Below the pieces are notes generated by a model. That model worked only from the letters and a program-made list of their open reading frames with translations. It ran no database searches and was not told the DNA's origin. 64,000 nucleotides of DNA from an uncultured Collinsella sp. (GTDB lineage: Bacteria; Actinomycetota; Coriobacteriia; Coriobacteriales; Coriobacteriaceae): NCBI GenBank assembly GCA_958437495.1, contig CAUBOH010000006.1, forward strand, positions 29,966 through 93,965, in the 5' to 3' direction. The position numbers and the translations under genes are program-made. Positions 1 to 8,405 of the stretch are shown here, piece by piece; the stretch's first letter is position 1; each line of letters begins with the position of its first letter.

Positions 1-1725
1 AGTAATGTGGGTAAAGACGCGGCCGGTAAGTTTGTGTCGACAATCCTGACGTCGCCTGACCCGTCGAAGGGCCAGGACAGCTTCACGGAGATTGCTAACT
101 CGGACACGTTGTTTAACTATCCGGCGATTCGCTATCAGGACAGCATCTACGGCGGCGCCATTTGGGATATGGTCTCGTACAATGGTCATCTCTATGCGAC
201 CATCTGCACCGGTACGCCCGAGAACGCTCCCGATGATAATTCCATGCAGTCGTTTGCCATGGTTCGTGGCGACAAGAACGCCGACGGCAGCTATTCGTGG
301 ACTCCCATTGTTGGCAATCAGGAGACGGACGGTGCAAAGTACTGCTTTGGCATCGATCCTGCCCGTACTCGTTCTGGCGCTGCCAACCTCATCGTCTACA
401 ACGACTACCTCTATATCGGTGAATACAACGACGAAGAGATTGCTCTCGAGCGCATCCTGTTCAACAAGTCCAACACCGAAGAGGGCGGCAAGAGCGGCAT
501 GGGCGGCGTTGACTGTTCGTTTGTGAATGCCAATCTTGAGCAGTCGGTCAACATCTATCGCATGGACAAGGACGAGAACATTGAGCTCGTCGTTGGCGAT
601 CGCACCGACATGTTCCCCGAGGGCGGTATTTCCGGCCTGACTTCGGGCTTTGGCCGAAACGAGAACCAGTACATTTGGCGCATGCAGAAGTTCGACGGCA
701 AGCTGTATATCGGTACTTTTGATACCGCGAGCCTGCTTGAGCCGATCGGCCAGTTCTCCAATGGCGACATTATCGATATGACGCCCGAGGAGTGGAGCTC
801 TCAGGTTCAGCGCCTTAGGGACCTGCTCGATCACCTGCTCGACAAGAATTCGCCCGATGCCCCCATCGTTCCTGTGGACACGCTTGCGGACGATGATTCG
901 AACGAAGCCGCCGATGTCGATGACGAGAAGACTGAGGTTGCTAAGGGCTTTGGCGATCTGAACGATGCGTTGGATAAGGCTGCGGGCGACCTTTGCGATC
1001 AGGCCTCGACGATGTCCGCGGACGTTGAAGACGACGCTGCTTATGTTCAGAAAATCGATAGCGAAATTGCGTACTTCAAGTCTTTTGCCGATCAGTATCA
1101 GGACATGCTCGATAGCTATGGGAGCCTGAAGCAGCAGTACGAGGATGCCTATGGCACCGAGCTGCCGAGCGATATTCAGGATGCGCTCGATAAGTTGCTG
1201 AGCGAGGAGAACCTCAAGAAGCTGCAGAGCGTGCTTACGTGCATGTATTACCTTCGCGATGCCGAGCGTGGCTTTGATATGTATGTGACCGAGGACGGCG
1301 TGAACTTTACGACGCTGACGACCAATGGCTTTAACGATCCGTATAACCATGGTCTGCGCACCTTTGCGGTGACCAACCAGGGTCTGTGCCTCGGTACCGC
1401 CAACCCGTTCTATGGCTGCCAGGTTTGGATCCAGCGCAAGGAGAATTCGGAGAATCCGATTGATCCCGGTACTCCGGATCCGACGGAACCCACCGATCCT
1501 TCGCAGCCGGGTGGCGGCGATCAGCCTGGTGGCAGCCAGACGGGCGGCAACGACCAGCCGAGCAACACCACGACCGCCGTCACGACGACCACTAAGAAGA
1601 CTCCGAAGGACGGCTCACTGCCTCACGCTGGCGACTCGACCCTCACGCTGGTCTTGGGATTGCTGGTTGCAGCTGCCGCAGTGCTTGGCATTGCTCTCGT
1701 CTTGCGCAAGCGTTCTCGTCGCTAG
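1..1725 (+). CDS. LPXAG-anchored cell-surface protein, 5' end missing
   Basis: The frame is already open at base 1, so the N-terminus and signal peptide lie outside the window. The GTG at position 7 is probably not the true start. About 570 residues are visible: an N-terminal two-thirds with Trp/Gly/Tyr-rich repeats of the kind seen in extracellular beta-propellers, an acidic helical stretch (about 260-400), and a Pro/Thr/Gly-rich wall-spanning linker. It ends in LPHAGD, a hydrophobic helix and a basic tail (RKRSRR). That ending is a sortase sorting signal, with A in place of T in LPXTG. It is therefore a wall-anchored surface protein; the ligand is unknown. It converges with the next gene and the stop codons overlap. 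Confidence 0.8.
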   Translation, partial: SNVGKDAAGKFVSTILTSPDPSKGQDSFTEIANSDTLFNYPAIRYQDSIYGGAIWDMVSYNGHLYATICTGTPENAPDDNSMQSFAMVRGDKNADGSYSWTPIVGNQETDGAKYCFGIDPARTRSGAANLIVYNDYLYIGEYNDEEIALERILFNKSNTEEGGKSGMGGVDCSFVNANLEQSVNIYRMDKDENIELVVGDRTDMFPEGGISGLTSGFGRNENQYIWRMQKFDGKLYIGTFDTASLLEPIGQFSNGDIIDMTPEEWSSQVQRLRDLLDHLLDKNSPDAPIVPVDTLADDDSNEAADVDDEKTEVAKGFGDLNDALDKAAGDLCDQASTMSADVEDDAAYVQKIDSEIAYFKSFADQYQDMLDSYGSLKQQYEDAYGTELPSDIQDALDKLLSEENLKKLQSVLTCMYYLRDAERGFDMYVTEDGVNFTTLTTNGFNDPYNHGLRTFAVTNQGLCLGTANPFYGCQVWIQRKENSENPIDPGTPDPTEPTDPSQPGGGDQPGGSQTGGNDQPSNTTTAVTTTTKKTPKDGSLPHAGDSTLTLVLGLLVAAAAVLGIALVLRKRSRR

Positions 1726-2147
1726 GCTCGACCACGCAGCTCGATGCCTTGGATATCGTCGAAGTTGATGGCGATGTCCCTGAGTTTGAGCAGCTTGAAT
1801 GCGGGTAACACTTCGTCGAGAATGCCCGTGCGGCTACGATAGCCGTATGTATCGTAATAGGTGACGCGGACCAGGTCGCCACGTTTGAGGCCCTCGAGCT
1901 TTTTCGAAAGCTCGAGGGCTTTTTCTTCCGTGAGTTCGCATTTTGGTTCGACGGTGATCTCTTGTTTGCGCACGAGCTCGTAGTATCCCGTGAGGGCGGC
2001 AAAGGGCATAAACTGCGCGGCACGGCCGGCACGGACGGCGCCGTTAGCGGTGAGCTTGGGGTCGGCGGAGCGACGTCTTCCCTCGGGGTTCGCTAGGCGT
2101 TCAAAAGGTGTCGGTGGCCGCATCGGCTGTTGTTGGGGCTTAGGCAC
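1722..2147 (-). CDS. YolD-like protein
   Basis: A 141-residue protein with the YolD-like pattern: an N-terminal segment (RAAQFMPFAALTGYYE), charged helices, then a small beta-rich C-terminal domain with VRVTYYDTYGYRSRTG. YolD-like proteins are typically encoded beside UvrX/DinB-type Y-family polymerases in Gram-positive bacteria and share their SOS control. Here it overlaps the polymerase gene by 8 bp and is translated after it, so the two are almost certainly coupled. Its molecular role is not established. The stop overlaps that of the convergent surface-protein gene. Confidence 0.75.
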   Translation of the reverse strand: MPKPQQQPMRPPTPFERLANPEGRRRSADPKLTANGAVRAGRAAQFMPFAALTGYYELVRKQEITVEPKCELTEEKALELSKKLEGLKRGDLVRVTYYDTYGYRSRTGILDEVLPAFKLLKLRDIAINFDDIQGIELRGRA

Positions 2148-3645
2148 GGTGTCCTCCTACCTGATCGTTGCGTTCGCGTGCGGTGGCACCGGCGGTAAAG
2201 CTTAGCCCCTTGACGAGCGCGTTTTTGCCGTATTTGTCCTTTACGGCCAGGACGGCACGGGCCAGCTCGCGCTCGCGCTTATCGGCCTCGATATCGCTGA
2301 ACAGATCGATGGTGGCAAATTCCTCGGGCATGAGGTTGCCAAATCCCAAGTTGATGCGCTTGACCGGTCGTTTGGGATCGACGGTCTGCGCCCAGAGCTC
2401 GTCGAAATAGCCCATGATCTTCTTAAATGAATTGGTGCGCTCGGGCAGCTTTCGCGAGGCGTTAGAGTGCGCAAAGAGTGCGGCATAGCCACCACGCGGT
2501 TTGCCGCCGTGTTCGCCCACAAAGATGCCGTCAATCGCCTGTGCCTCTCGCACCAAACGTCGGCGTTCGTCGTCGCGCTGGACGGGCTTGGGCGCACGGG
2601 GCTCGAGTTCGGGGCCAGCGGTTGCGGTGGGTTCGATGCTCGACGTGCTCGAGCGCAGGTGTCCGCATCCGTCCACATATTGCGCTGTGCCGCTGGCGTC
2701 GAGACGGCGTATGTCGGCGCGCTCGCTCGCGTAGCCCACAAAGAGCGAGATGCTGTCGCAGACCACGCGCTTATCGACCAAGTCCAGTACGGCGTTGTCG
2801 ACCATCTCGCGCAAGACGGTGTAGGCCTGCTCGTAGGCATAACCCTTCGAGAGCACCTGTCCTGTGGTGGTTGAAGTTGCTTGCGGGCGATAGGCTTGGA
2901 TATCGGCGATGGTTGTCGGCTCGCGCCCAAAGGCGTGGTCGATAAGATATTCGGCATTGACGCCGAGCTCGTCGTAGAGCAGGTTTTCGTCGAGCGCCGC
3001 GACGCCCATTAGATCATAGACGCCGTATTTTTCGAGGCGGGCTGCCACGCCGGGGCCGATGCCCCAGATATCGGTGATGGGACGATGGGGCCAAATCTCC
3101 TCGCGAAAGGTTTCGTCGTCGAGTACGCCAATGCGGCTGGCTACGTGCTTGGCGGTGATGTCGAGCGCCACCTTGGCCTGAAATAGGTTGGGGCCGATCC
3201 CGACCGTTGCCGTGATGCCCGTGCGTCCCAAGACCTCGTCGCGCAGCGTGCAGGCGAACCCTTCCGCATCGGTGTGATAGAGGTCCAGATAGGGCGTCAC
3301 ATCGATAAAGCACTCATCGATGGAGTAGACGTGCACGTCTTGCGGACTCACGTATTCAAGATAGATGCCGTAGATTTGCGCCGACACCTCCATGTAGTGC
3401 TGCATGCGCGGTACGGCCTTGATGTAGTCGATGCCGTCGGGAATCTCGAACAGACGGCAGCGGTTGTGTATCCCGAGGTCCTTCATGGCCTGCGTGATAG
3501 CGAGACAGATGGTCGTGCGTCCGCGCGATTCGTCGGCAACGACCAGGTTGGCGGTGAGCGGATCGAGCCCACGATCGACGCACTCGACGCTGGCATAAAA
3601 CGTCTTGAGGTCGATACAGATATAGGTGTGCTGATCGTGCGCCAC
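2140..3645 (-). CDS. Y-family translesion DNA polymerase (UvrX/DinB type)
   Basis: Translesion polymerase of about 501 residues. The palm begins at once with CIDLKTFYASVEC (first metal-binding Asp and steric-gate region). YSIDECFIDVT carries the catalytic Asp-Glu pair, followed by the helix-hairpin-helix region (IWGIGPGVAARLEKYG) and a little-finger domain. I choose the GTG at 3645: it has GGGAGG just upstream, whereas longer reading-frame starts would run through the promoter and the LexA-like box. The C-terminal part (about 350-400) is longer than in DinB and fits the UvrX/UmuC-like plasmid and phage type. It forms an operon with the yolD-like gene. Confidence 0.9.
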   Translation of the reverse strand: MAHDQHTYICIDLKTFYASVECVDRGLDPLTANLVVADESRGRTTICLAITQAMKDLGIHNRCRLFEIPDGIDYIKAVPRMQHYMEVSAQIYGIYLEYVSPQDVHVYSIDECFIDVTPYLDLYHTDAEGFACTLRDEVLGRTGITATVGIGPNLFQAKVALDITAKHVASRIGVLDDETFREEIWPHRPITDIWGIGPGVAARLEKYGVYDLMGVAALDENLLYDELGVNAEYLIDHAFGREPTTIADIQAYRPQATSTTTGQVLSKGYAYEQAYTVLREMVDNAVLDLVDKRVVCDSISLFVGYASERADIRRLDASGTAQYVDGCGHLRSSTSSIEPTATAGPELEPRAPKPVQRDDERRRLVREAQAIDGIFVGEHGGKPRGGYAALFAHSNASRKLPERTNSFKKIMGYFDELWAQTVDPKRPVKRINLGFGNLMPEEFATIDLFSDIEADKRERELARAVLAVKDKYGKNALVKGLSFTAGATARERNDQVGGHRA

Positions 3646-3670
3646 GCGTCCTCCCATCAAACACATGTTC

Positions 3671-3692
3671 TTATCGAATATCTGTTCGATAA
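3671..3692 (-). promoter_or_regulatory. LexA-type SOS box
   Basis: Perfect dyad TTATCGAA-N6-TTCGATAA. Its 14-bp core differs at one position from the Gram-positive LexA consensus CGAAC-N4-GTTCG. It lies about 26 bp upstream of the polymerase start and overlaps the -10, as expected for repression relieved by DNA damage. Confidence 0.8.
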
Positions 3693-3717
3693 TACCCACT
3701 TGCGCGGACATCGTCAA
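3689..3717 (-). promoter_or_regulatory. Promoter of the Y-polymerase operon
   Basis: Read on the minus strand: -35 TTGACG (3717-3712), 17-bp spacer, -10 TATTAT (3694-3689). Close to the sigma-70 consensus, with the SOS box overlapping the -10. Confidence 0.75.
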
Positions 3718-3816
3718 AGCCTGACCCTTTTTGGCAGATATGGTCGTGCGGTTGCATCGGGTTTTTAACGCAGCTCTAAAGAGCGCGAAACAGCTCGGAA
3801 AACCTCGCTTCGTAGC

Positions 3817-4392
3817 ATGAGCCTAACGACTGATGTCACCTACATGCACGGAAGGGTTGTGGAAACGATGGTCAACTATGGGTTTGGCATGCCGACGCGC
3901 CTTGTTGCGGATGGAGACGTAGCTCGCTGGTGTGGACGATTGGTCGCTCACTACGGCGGCACCAAGGCGCTGGTGGTGCTGGGCGGCGACAAGAATACGC
4001 GTGATGAGCTCGTCTCGGCGGCGCTCGGCTCGCTTGATCGAGCTCTGCTCGAGCGCGTGCTTTTTCGCTGCGACTCGGTTGAGGGCGACGGGGGAGACGA
4101 GCTGATCGACGAAGCCGTGGCCCTGGCGACCGACGAAGGCGTGGACTTTGTCCTGGCGATCGGCGATGCCGATACTGCCGGCTTTGCGCGCGAACTCGCG
4201 CGTCGCATGGCGGCGTTCGATGCCGGCGAAGACGGTTTTGTCCCTTATGGATGTATTGTCTCGGAGGGCAAGGTGCCTGCCGTCGTGGGAGCCGGCGAGG
4301 TTCCCGTTTTTGCCATTATCGCGCCCGAACTGCTTGAGGGCATTGGGTCTCCTCTGCGCGAGTTGCTCGGCAGCGTGTGCGCCGCGGCCTAG
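3817..4392 (+). CDS. Single-domain protein resembling the N-terminal half of iron alcohol dehydrogenases
   Basis: A 191-residue protein; internal ATGs at 3844 and 3868 are alternative starts. The segment NYGFGMPTRLVADGD followed by ALVVLGGDKNTRDE resembles the NAD-binding N-terminal domain of iron-containing (butanol-type) alcohol dehydrogenases. Those enzymes are about 380 residues, and their metal-binding C-terminal helical domain (Asp/His ligands) is absent here. The VLAIGDADTAGFARELA segment sits where the family has its GGGS nucleotide-binding turn, but that turn is changed. It may be a stand-alone nucleotide-binding protein or a decayed remnant. The frame is intact and codon use is normal. 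A repeat follows directly. Confidence 0.5.
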   Translation: MSLTTDVTYMHGRVVETMVNYGFGMPTRLVADGDVARWCGRLVAHYGGTKALVVLGGDKNTRDELVSAALGSLDRALLERVLFRCDSVEGDGGDELIDEAVALATDEGVDFVLAIGDADTAGFARELARRMAAFDAGEDGFVPYGCIVSEGKVPAVVGAGEVPVFAIIAPELLEGIGSPLRELLGSVCAAA

Positions 4393-4393
4393 T

Positions 4394-4474
4394 ACCTGCC
4401 AGGAAGGGACAGGTTAATTTTGGTAGGTAAAGCGTTTGACCTGCCAAAAGAAACCTGCCCCTTTTTGGTCGGTC
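4394..4474. repeat. REP-like intergenic repeat, two units
   Basis: Two adjacent units built on ACCTGCC ... GGGACAGGT ... TTTTGGTAGGT. The first (4394-4428) is an imperfect hairpin; the second (4438-4474) begins GACCTGCCAAAAG. A very similar unit is at 47538-47575. This looks like a dispersed REP-type element. Confidence 0.6.
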
Positions 4475-4526
4475 GCCGTTTGGGGGCGGATTGGCAACGC
4501 TCGCTGATTACGGTCTTGACCTGCGT

Positions 4527-4572
4527 TAGAATAGGGGCATCTGATTATCCGGGCGCATGGAGGTATGCGCCC
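4527..4572 (+). promoter_or_regulatory. pgi -10 element and leader hairpin
   Basis: TAGAAT (4527-4532) is a likely -10. About 18 bp later, GGGCGCAT/ATGCGCCC (4551-4558, 4565-4572) forms an 8-bp hairpin with a GGAGGT-containing loop. The true SD, AGGAGG at 4581, lies outside the hairpin. It may stabilise the mRNA or tune translation. Confidence 0.45.
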
Positions 4573-4591
4573 GTATGTTGAGGAGGACTTT

Positions 4592-6286
4592 ATGGCAACT
4601 GTTGCCGCACCTATCGACGCTACGTCGACCGCTGCTTGGAAGGCGCTCGAGGCCCATCAGGAGAAGCTCGAGGCCGAGGGTATCGACCTTAAGGCATGGT
4701 TCGCTGCCGATGCGGAGCGCGTAAACAAGCTGAGCTTTGACGCCGGTGACCTGCACTTCGACCTGTCCAAGAACCTGGTGACCGATGAGACCGTCAAGCT
4801 GCTGTGCGATCTTGCCCGCGAGGTGAAGCTCGAGGAGCGCCGCGACGCCATGTTCTCCGGCGAGCACATCAACACCACCGAGGACCGCGCCGTCCTGCAC
4901 ACCGCGCTGCGCCGTCCGGCAAGCGAGAAAGGCCAGCTTATCGTCGACGGCCAGGATGTCGTCGCCGACGTGCACGAGGTCCTCGACCGCATGTATGCCT
5001 TCGCCGAGCGCGTGCGCTCCGGTGAGTGGAAGGGCGTTACCGGCAAGAAGATCGAGCACCTGGTGTCCATCGGCATCGGCGGCTCCGATCTGGGCCCGGT
5101 CATGGCTTACGAGGCTCTGCGTCCCTATGCCGACGCCGGTATCGACTGCCGCTATATCTCCAACATCGACCCCAACGACCAGGCCGAGAAGCTCAAGGGT
5201 TTGGATCCCGAGACCACGCTCGTGATCATCGTCTCCAAGACCTTCACCACGCTCGAGACCCTCACCAACGCCCGTGAGGTCAAGACCTGGATGCTCGAGC
5301 AGCTCAAGGCTCAGGGCGCCATCGACGGCTCCGATGAGCAGAACGCCGAGGCCGTGGCCAAGCACTTCGTCGCCGTTTCCACCGCACTCGAGAAGGTCGA
5401 GGCCTTCGGCATCGACCCCGCTAACGCTTTTGGTTTCTGGAATTGGGTCGGCGGCCGCTACTCCGTCGACTCCGCCGTGGGCCTGTCGCTGATCGTCGTG
5501 CTCGGCCCCGAGCGCTTCCAGCAGTTCCTCGAGGGCTTCCACGCCATCGACGAGTACTTCTGCAATACCCCGCTCGAGAACAATGCCGTCGCGCTGATGG
5601 GCCTGCTCAACGTCTGGTACGTCAACTTCTTCGGTTCCAAGAGCCACGCCGTGCTGCCGTACTGCCAGTATCTGCACCGTTTCCCGGCCTACCTGCAGCA
5701 GCTCACCATGGAGTCCAACGGCAAGCACGTCCGCTGGGACGGCAGCGCTGTGACCTCCGATACCGGTGAGATCTTCTGGGGCGAGCCCGGCACCAACGGT
5801 CAGCACGCCTTCTACCAGCTGCTGCACCAGGGCACCGTGGTGGTCCCGGCCGATTTCATTGCCTTCGCCAATACCGCCAACCCTGCGACCGACAGCGGCC
5901 AGGACGTGCACGAGCTGTTCCTGGGCAACTTCCTGGCCCAGACCAAGGCGCTCGCCTTTGGTAAGACGGCCGATGAGGTGCGCGCCGAGGGCACGCCCGA
6001 GCAGATCGTCCCGGCCCGCTGCTTTGAGGGCAACCGCCCGACGACCTCGATCTTCGGTGACACGTTGACCCCGTTTGCGCTCGGCGAGCTCATCGCCCTG
6101 TACGAGCACATCACGTTTGTCGAAGGCACGGTCTGGGGCATCGACTCCTACGACCAGTGGGGCGTCGAGCTGGGCAAGCAGCTTGCCAAGCAGATCACTC
6201 CGGCCTTCCACGACGATGCCGCCAAGGCCGAGCAGGACGCTTCGACTCAGGCGCTTATCGAGTTCTATCGCGCGCATCGCAAGTAG
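4592..6286 (+). CDS. pgi: Glucose-6-phosphate isomerase
   Basis: Interconverts glucose-6-phosphate and fructose-6-phosphate in the cytoplasm (glycolysis). The 564-residue protein matches the usual length of the longer bacterial enzymes. The signatures are present: GIGGSDLGP (sugar-phosphate loop), SKTFTTLET, the Glu region in [19 protein letters not shown], and [15 protein letters not shown] with the catalytic His, plus a C-terminal Lys in LGKQLAKQI. The ATG at 4592 has a perfect AGGAGG. The last nine codons, stop codon and terminator are duplicated at 9759-9852, which marks this 3' end as an insertion site. Confidence 0.97.
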   Translation: MATVAAPIDATSTAAWKALEAHQEKLEAEGIDLKAWFAADAERVNKLSFDAGDLHFDLSKNLVTDETVKLLCDLAREVKLEERRDAMFSGEHINTTEDRAVLHTALRRPASEKGQLIVDGQDVVADVHEVLDRMYAFAERVRSGEWKGVTGKKIEHLVSIGIGGSDLGPVMAYEALRPYADAGIDCRYISNIDPNDQAEKLKGLDPETTLVIIVSKTFTTLETLTNAREVKTWMLEQLKAQGAIDGSDEQNAEAVAKHFVAVSTALEKVEAFGIDPANAFGFWNWVGGRYSVDSAVGLSLIVVLGPERFQQFLEGFHAIDEYFCNTPLENNAVALMGLLNVWYVNFFGSKSHAVLPYCQYLHRFPAYLQQLTMESNGKHVRWDGSAVTSDTGEIFWGEPGTNGQHAFYQLLHQGTVVVPADFIAFANTANPATDSGQDVHELFLGNFLAQTKALAFGKTADEVRAEGTPEQIVPARCFEGNRPTTSIFGDTLTPFALGELIALYEHITFVEGTVWGIDSYDQWGVELGKQLAKQITPAFHDDAAKAEQDASTQALIEFYRAHRK

Positions 6287-6350
6287 TCGCTGCTGTTAAC
6301 GCATCGCGCCTTATAGTCAGGGGCCCGTATCCTATCGGATGCGGGCCCCT
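6257..6350 (+). repeat. Left copy of the pgi-end repeat (attL-like)
   Basis: The last nine pgi codons, stop, a 33-bp spacer and the terminator hairpin match the block at 9759-9850. In the coding part the copies differ only at third codon positions (Tyr, Ala, His codons). Such duplications arise when an element integrates in the 3' end of a gene and rebuilds it with its own att sequence. Confidence 0.75.
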
Positions 6351-6354
6351 TTGC
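6319..6354 (+). terminator. pgi terminator
   Basis: A 14-bp stem (AGGGGCCCG... with ...GCGGGCCCCT), 4-nt loop, then TTTG. A diverged copy is found at 9819-9852. Confidence 0.85.
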
Positions 6355-6427
6355 TTTGCCGTGGTCCCGGGGCGCACGGCCTTTGTGGAACATCGCCGGG
6401 GCGCCGCGTGCTGCGAGAACCCTGCGC

Positions 6428-7732
6428 CTAGATCTCGGCCTCCGCATGGCCTCGCTGCGCCTCGGGCAGCTCCCCGTAGAGCGGATGGTCTTCGAGCCTA
6501 AAGCGCTCGACCTGTTCGGGAGTGCGACCGCGTACAAAGAGCCACGAGCGATCAATCGGCGTCGCCATGAGCGTGCTGGGCAGCGCGTCGGCGCGGTCGG
6601 AAAACACCCGGGCACTCTCGGGATCCTGGAACGCCAGCACCAGATGCGTGTCGCAGTTGCCCATGATGGAGCGTGCGCGTGCCTCGCCATAGAGCGCATC
6701 GAGCTGGTTGGTCGACTGCAGCAGCAGCGTTGCCCAGATGTTGCGGCTTCGGATAATCGAGAGCACGTTGTCGATCTGGGGGATCTGCAGATTTGCGAAG
6801 TCATCGAGCATAAAGCGCACGGGCACGGGCAGGCTGCCGTCGGGCTGCCTATCGGCCTCACGAATGAGGCCCATAAACGCCTGCGAAATAAAGAGGCCGG
6901 TCAGCGGATCGAGATTGCGGTCAATATCGCTCACGGTTACAAACAGGGCGCAGGGGGTGTGTCCCATGGAAGCGAAGTCCACCTGATGGCACTCACGATA
7001 GAGCTGTGCCGCACCGTCGAATCCCAGACACATGACCTTTTCGGCAAGGATGCCGACGATGCTCGCGTGCATGCGCTCGGCATTTTGCGTAATGGCGTAG
7101 CGCCGCCATAGCGAGAGGGCATAGCTTTGGGGGTCGGTCGTGATCAGGTCGTCAAACAATCGACCCGTGGCACCGTCCTGCAGGTGCTCGATCAGCTTGA
7201 TGACCGAGCTGATCGTCTGCTCGTCGGCGGGCAGCTGTTCGGTGACGTAGGCGATAAGACACGACAGCAGGTTTGCCGCCGCATGATCCCAAAAAGGTTG
7301 GTTGTTGTCCTCGATGGGGCAGATGGCCTTTGCCACCGAGAGGATGTCCTGCTGGTTGGGCCTGCCGTCCGCCTTGCGGCGAATGTGCCTCAGGGGGTTG
7401 TAGCCGCAGCGCTCGATGCCGGGCGCAAGGGCCGGGACGGTGTTGAGGTCGGCGAAGTTGAGGCATTGCACGCGGTAACCGTGGGCTGCCAGCACGGGCC
7501 CCACTTCGCGACAGAGCGTGCCTTTGGTGTCGAGCACGATGTAGCTTGCGTTCATTTGCAGCAGGTTGGGCTTGAGGACGTTTCGGGTCTTGCCGGCTCC
7601 CGAGGGGCCGATCACAAGTGCGTTGTTGTTGAGTCCCGTTTGGCGGGTGTCGCAGGAAAGCGTTCGATCCTTGGCGAGGATGGTGGACGATGCGGACTCA
7701 GATGCGGCGACGCGGCTGGCGAGGCTAGACAT
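6428..7732 (-). CDS. VirD4/TraG-family conjugative coupling ATPase, no membrane anchor
   Basis: A 434-residue protein starting at the ATG at 7732, which overlaps the end of the upstream ClpP-like gene by 8 bp. It has Walker A GPSGAGKT (about 42-49), VLDTKGTL just after, Walker B FMLDDFANL (about residue 305) and a motif-III-like LLQSTNQLDALYG. This is the layout of type IV coupling proteins that feed relaxase-DNA complexes to a conjugation channel. Most family members are near 600 residues with N-terminal transmembrane helices; these are missing, so it may be a soluble variant. No relaxase lies beside it. Family assignment is firm; activity in transfer is inferred. Confidence 0.85.
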   Translation of the reverse strand: MSSLASRVAASESASSTILAKDRTLSCDTRQTGLNNNALVIGPSGAGKTRNVLKPNLLQMNASYIVLDTKGTLCREVGPVLAAHGYRVQCLNFADLNTVPALAPGIERCGYNPLRHIRRKADGRPNQQDILSVAKAICPIEDNNQPFWDHAAANLLSCLIAYVTEQLPADEQTISSVIKLIEHLQDGATGRLFDDLITTDPQSYALSLWRRYAITQNAERMHASIVGILAEKVMCLGFDGAAQLYRECHQVDFASMGHTPCALFVTVSDIDRNLDPLTGLFISQAFMGLIREADRQPDGSLPVPVRFMLDDFANLQIPQIDNVLSIIRSRNIWATLLLQSTNQLDALYGEARARSIMGNCDTHLVLAFQDPESARVFSDRADALPSTLMATPIDRSWLFVRGRTPEQVERFRLEDHPLYGELPEAQRGHAEAEI

Positions 7733-8342
7733 GGGCGACCTCCTTGGTGGTCGAGAGGACCTCGTGGGCAAAGCCGAGCTCGACGGCGCGCTCGGCCGAA
7801 AGGTAGGTGTCTTTTGCAGTGAGGGACTGGATGCGCTTGGGCGTGAGGCCGCTGCGGTCCGAGAGGATTTGCGTGAGGGTCTTGCGGGTCTGCATGAGAC
7901 GCCGGCTGGTTTCCTGCAGCGCAAGTGCCGAGCCGCCTGCCCCCTGGGGGATCAGCGGGTCGTGAATCATGAGCTCTGCATGGGGCGCCATACGGCGATC
8001 GTCGCCGCCCATAAAGATCACGGCGCCCATGGACGCGGCGAATTCCAGGCAGACGGTGCGGATGGGGCACGATGCGAGGCGCATGGCGTCATAGATCGCA
8101 AGACCCGATCGCACGCTTCCGCCGGCGCTGGCGACAAATATGGTGATGGGGCGGCTGGGGTCGGTGGTATCGAGCAGGCGGATCTGCTGGCATAGGTCGT
8201 GAGCCATCGGGGTTTCGATGTTTCCCATGACGGAGAGCTCGCGACGGGTGAGCATCTCATCGTAAATGCTGGTGAGCGTGATACCTCGGGCGGATTCACG
8301 CATGGTGAGGGGGCTGATGATGGGGGAATGATTGGTGTCCAT
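7725..8342 (-). CDS. ClpP-like serine protease in the mobile segment
   Basis: A 205-residue ClpP-fold protein. The catalytic triad is intact: Ser in FAASMGA, His in LMIHDPL, and Asp in AKDTYLSAERAVELG, in the order and context of housekeeping ClpP. VASAGGSVRSGLAIYDAM is the substrate-binding strand region. Placed between a coupling ATPase and an unknown protein with no Clp ATPase nearby, it is probably an accessory paralogue rather than the main ClpP. It may process element proteins or work with a host ClpX/ClpC. Similar ClpP-like proteins occur on phages and conjugative elements. Confidence 0.85.
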   Translation of the reverse strand: MDTNHSPIISPLTMRESARGITLTSIYDEMLTRRELSVMGNIETPMAHDLCQQIRLLDTTDPSRPITIFVASAGGSVRSGLAIYDAMRLASCPIRTVCLEFAASMGAVIFMGGDDRRMAPHAELMIHDPLIPQGAGGSALALQETSRRLMQTRKTLTQILSDRSGLTPKRIQSLTAKDTYLSAERAVELGFAHEVLSTTKEVAHV

Positions 8343-8405
8343 GAGGACTCCTTTCTGTTGGTTGTGTTGTGGAATAGGATTGTTGCCCGCGGAGGGGCTG
8401 GCGGG

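Noticed and set aside
3646..3717. Polymerase start at 3717 or 3666
   Set aside because: These would place the promoter -10 and SOS box inside the coding region. The GTG at 3645 has the good SD.
4526..6277. Long minus-strand reading frame opposite pgi
   Set aside because: Its translation has no family motif and its length comes from the GC-rich codon bias of pgi on the other strand. The same applies to long antisense frames opposite ettA, ldh, ackA and nadE.
7730..7924. Longer start for the VirD4-like protein at 7924
   Set aside because: The extra 64 residues are low-complexity and overlap the catalytic end of the ClpP-like gene. The ATG at 7732 gives a normal 8-bp coupled overlap.
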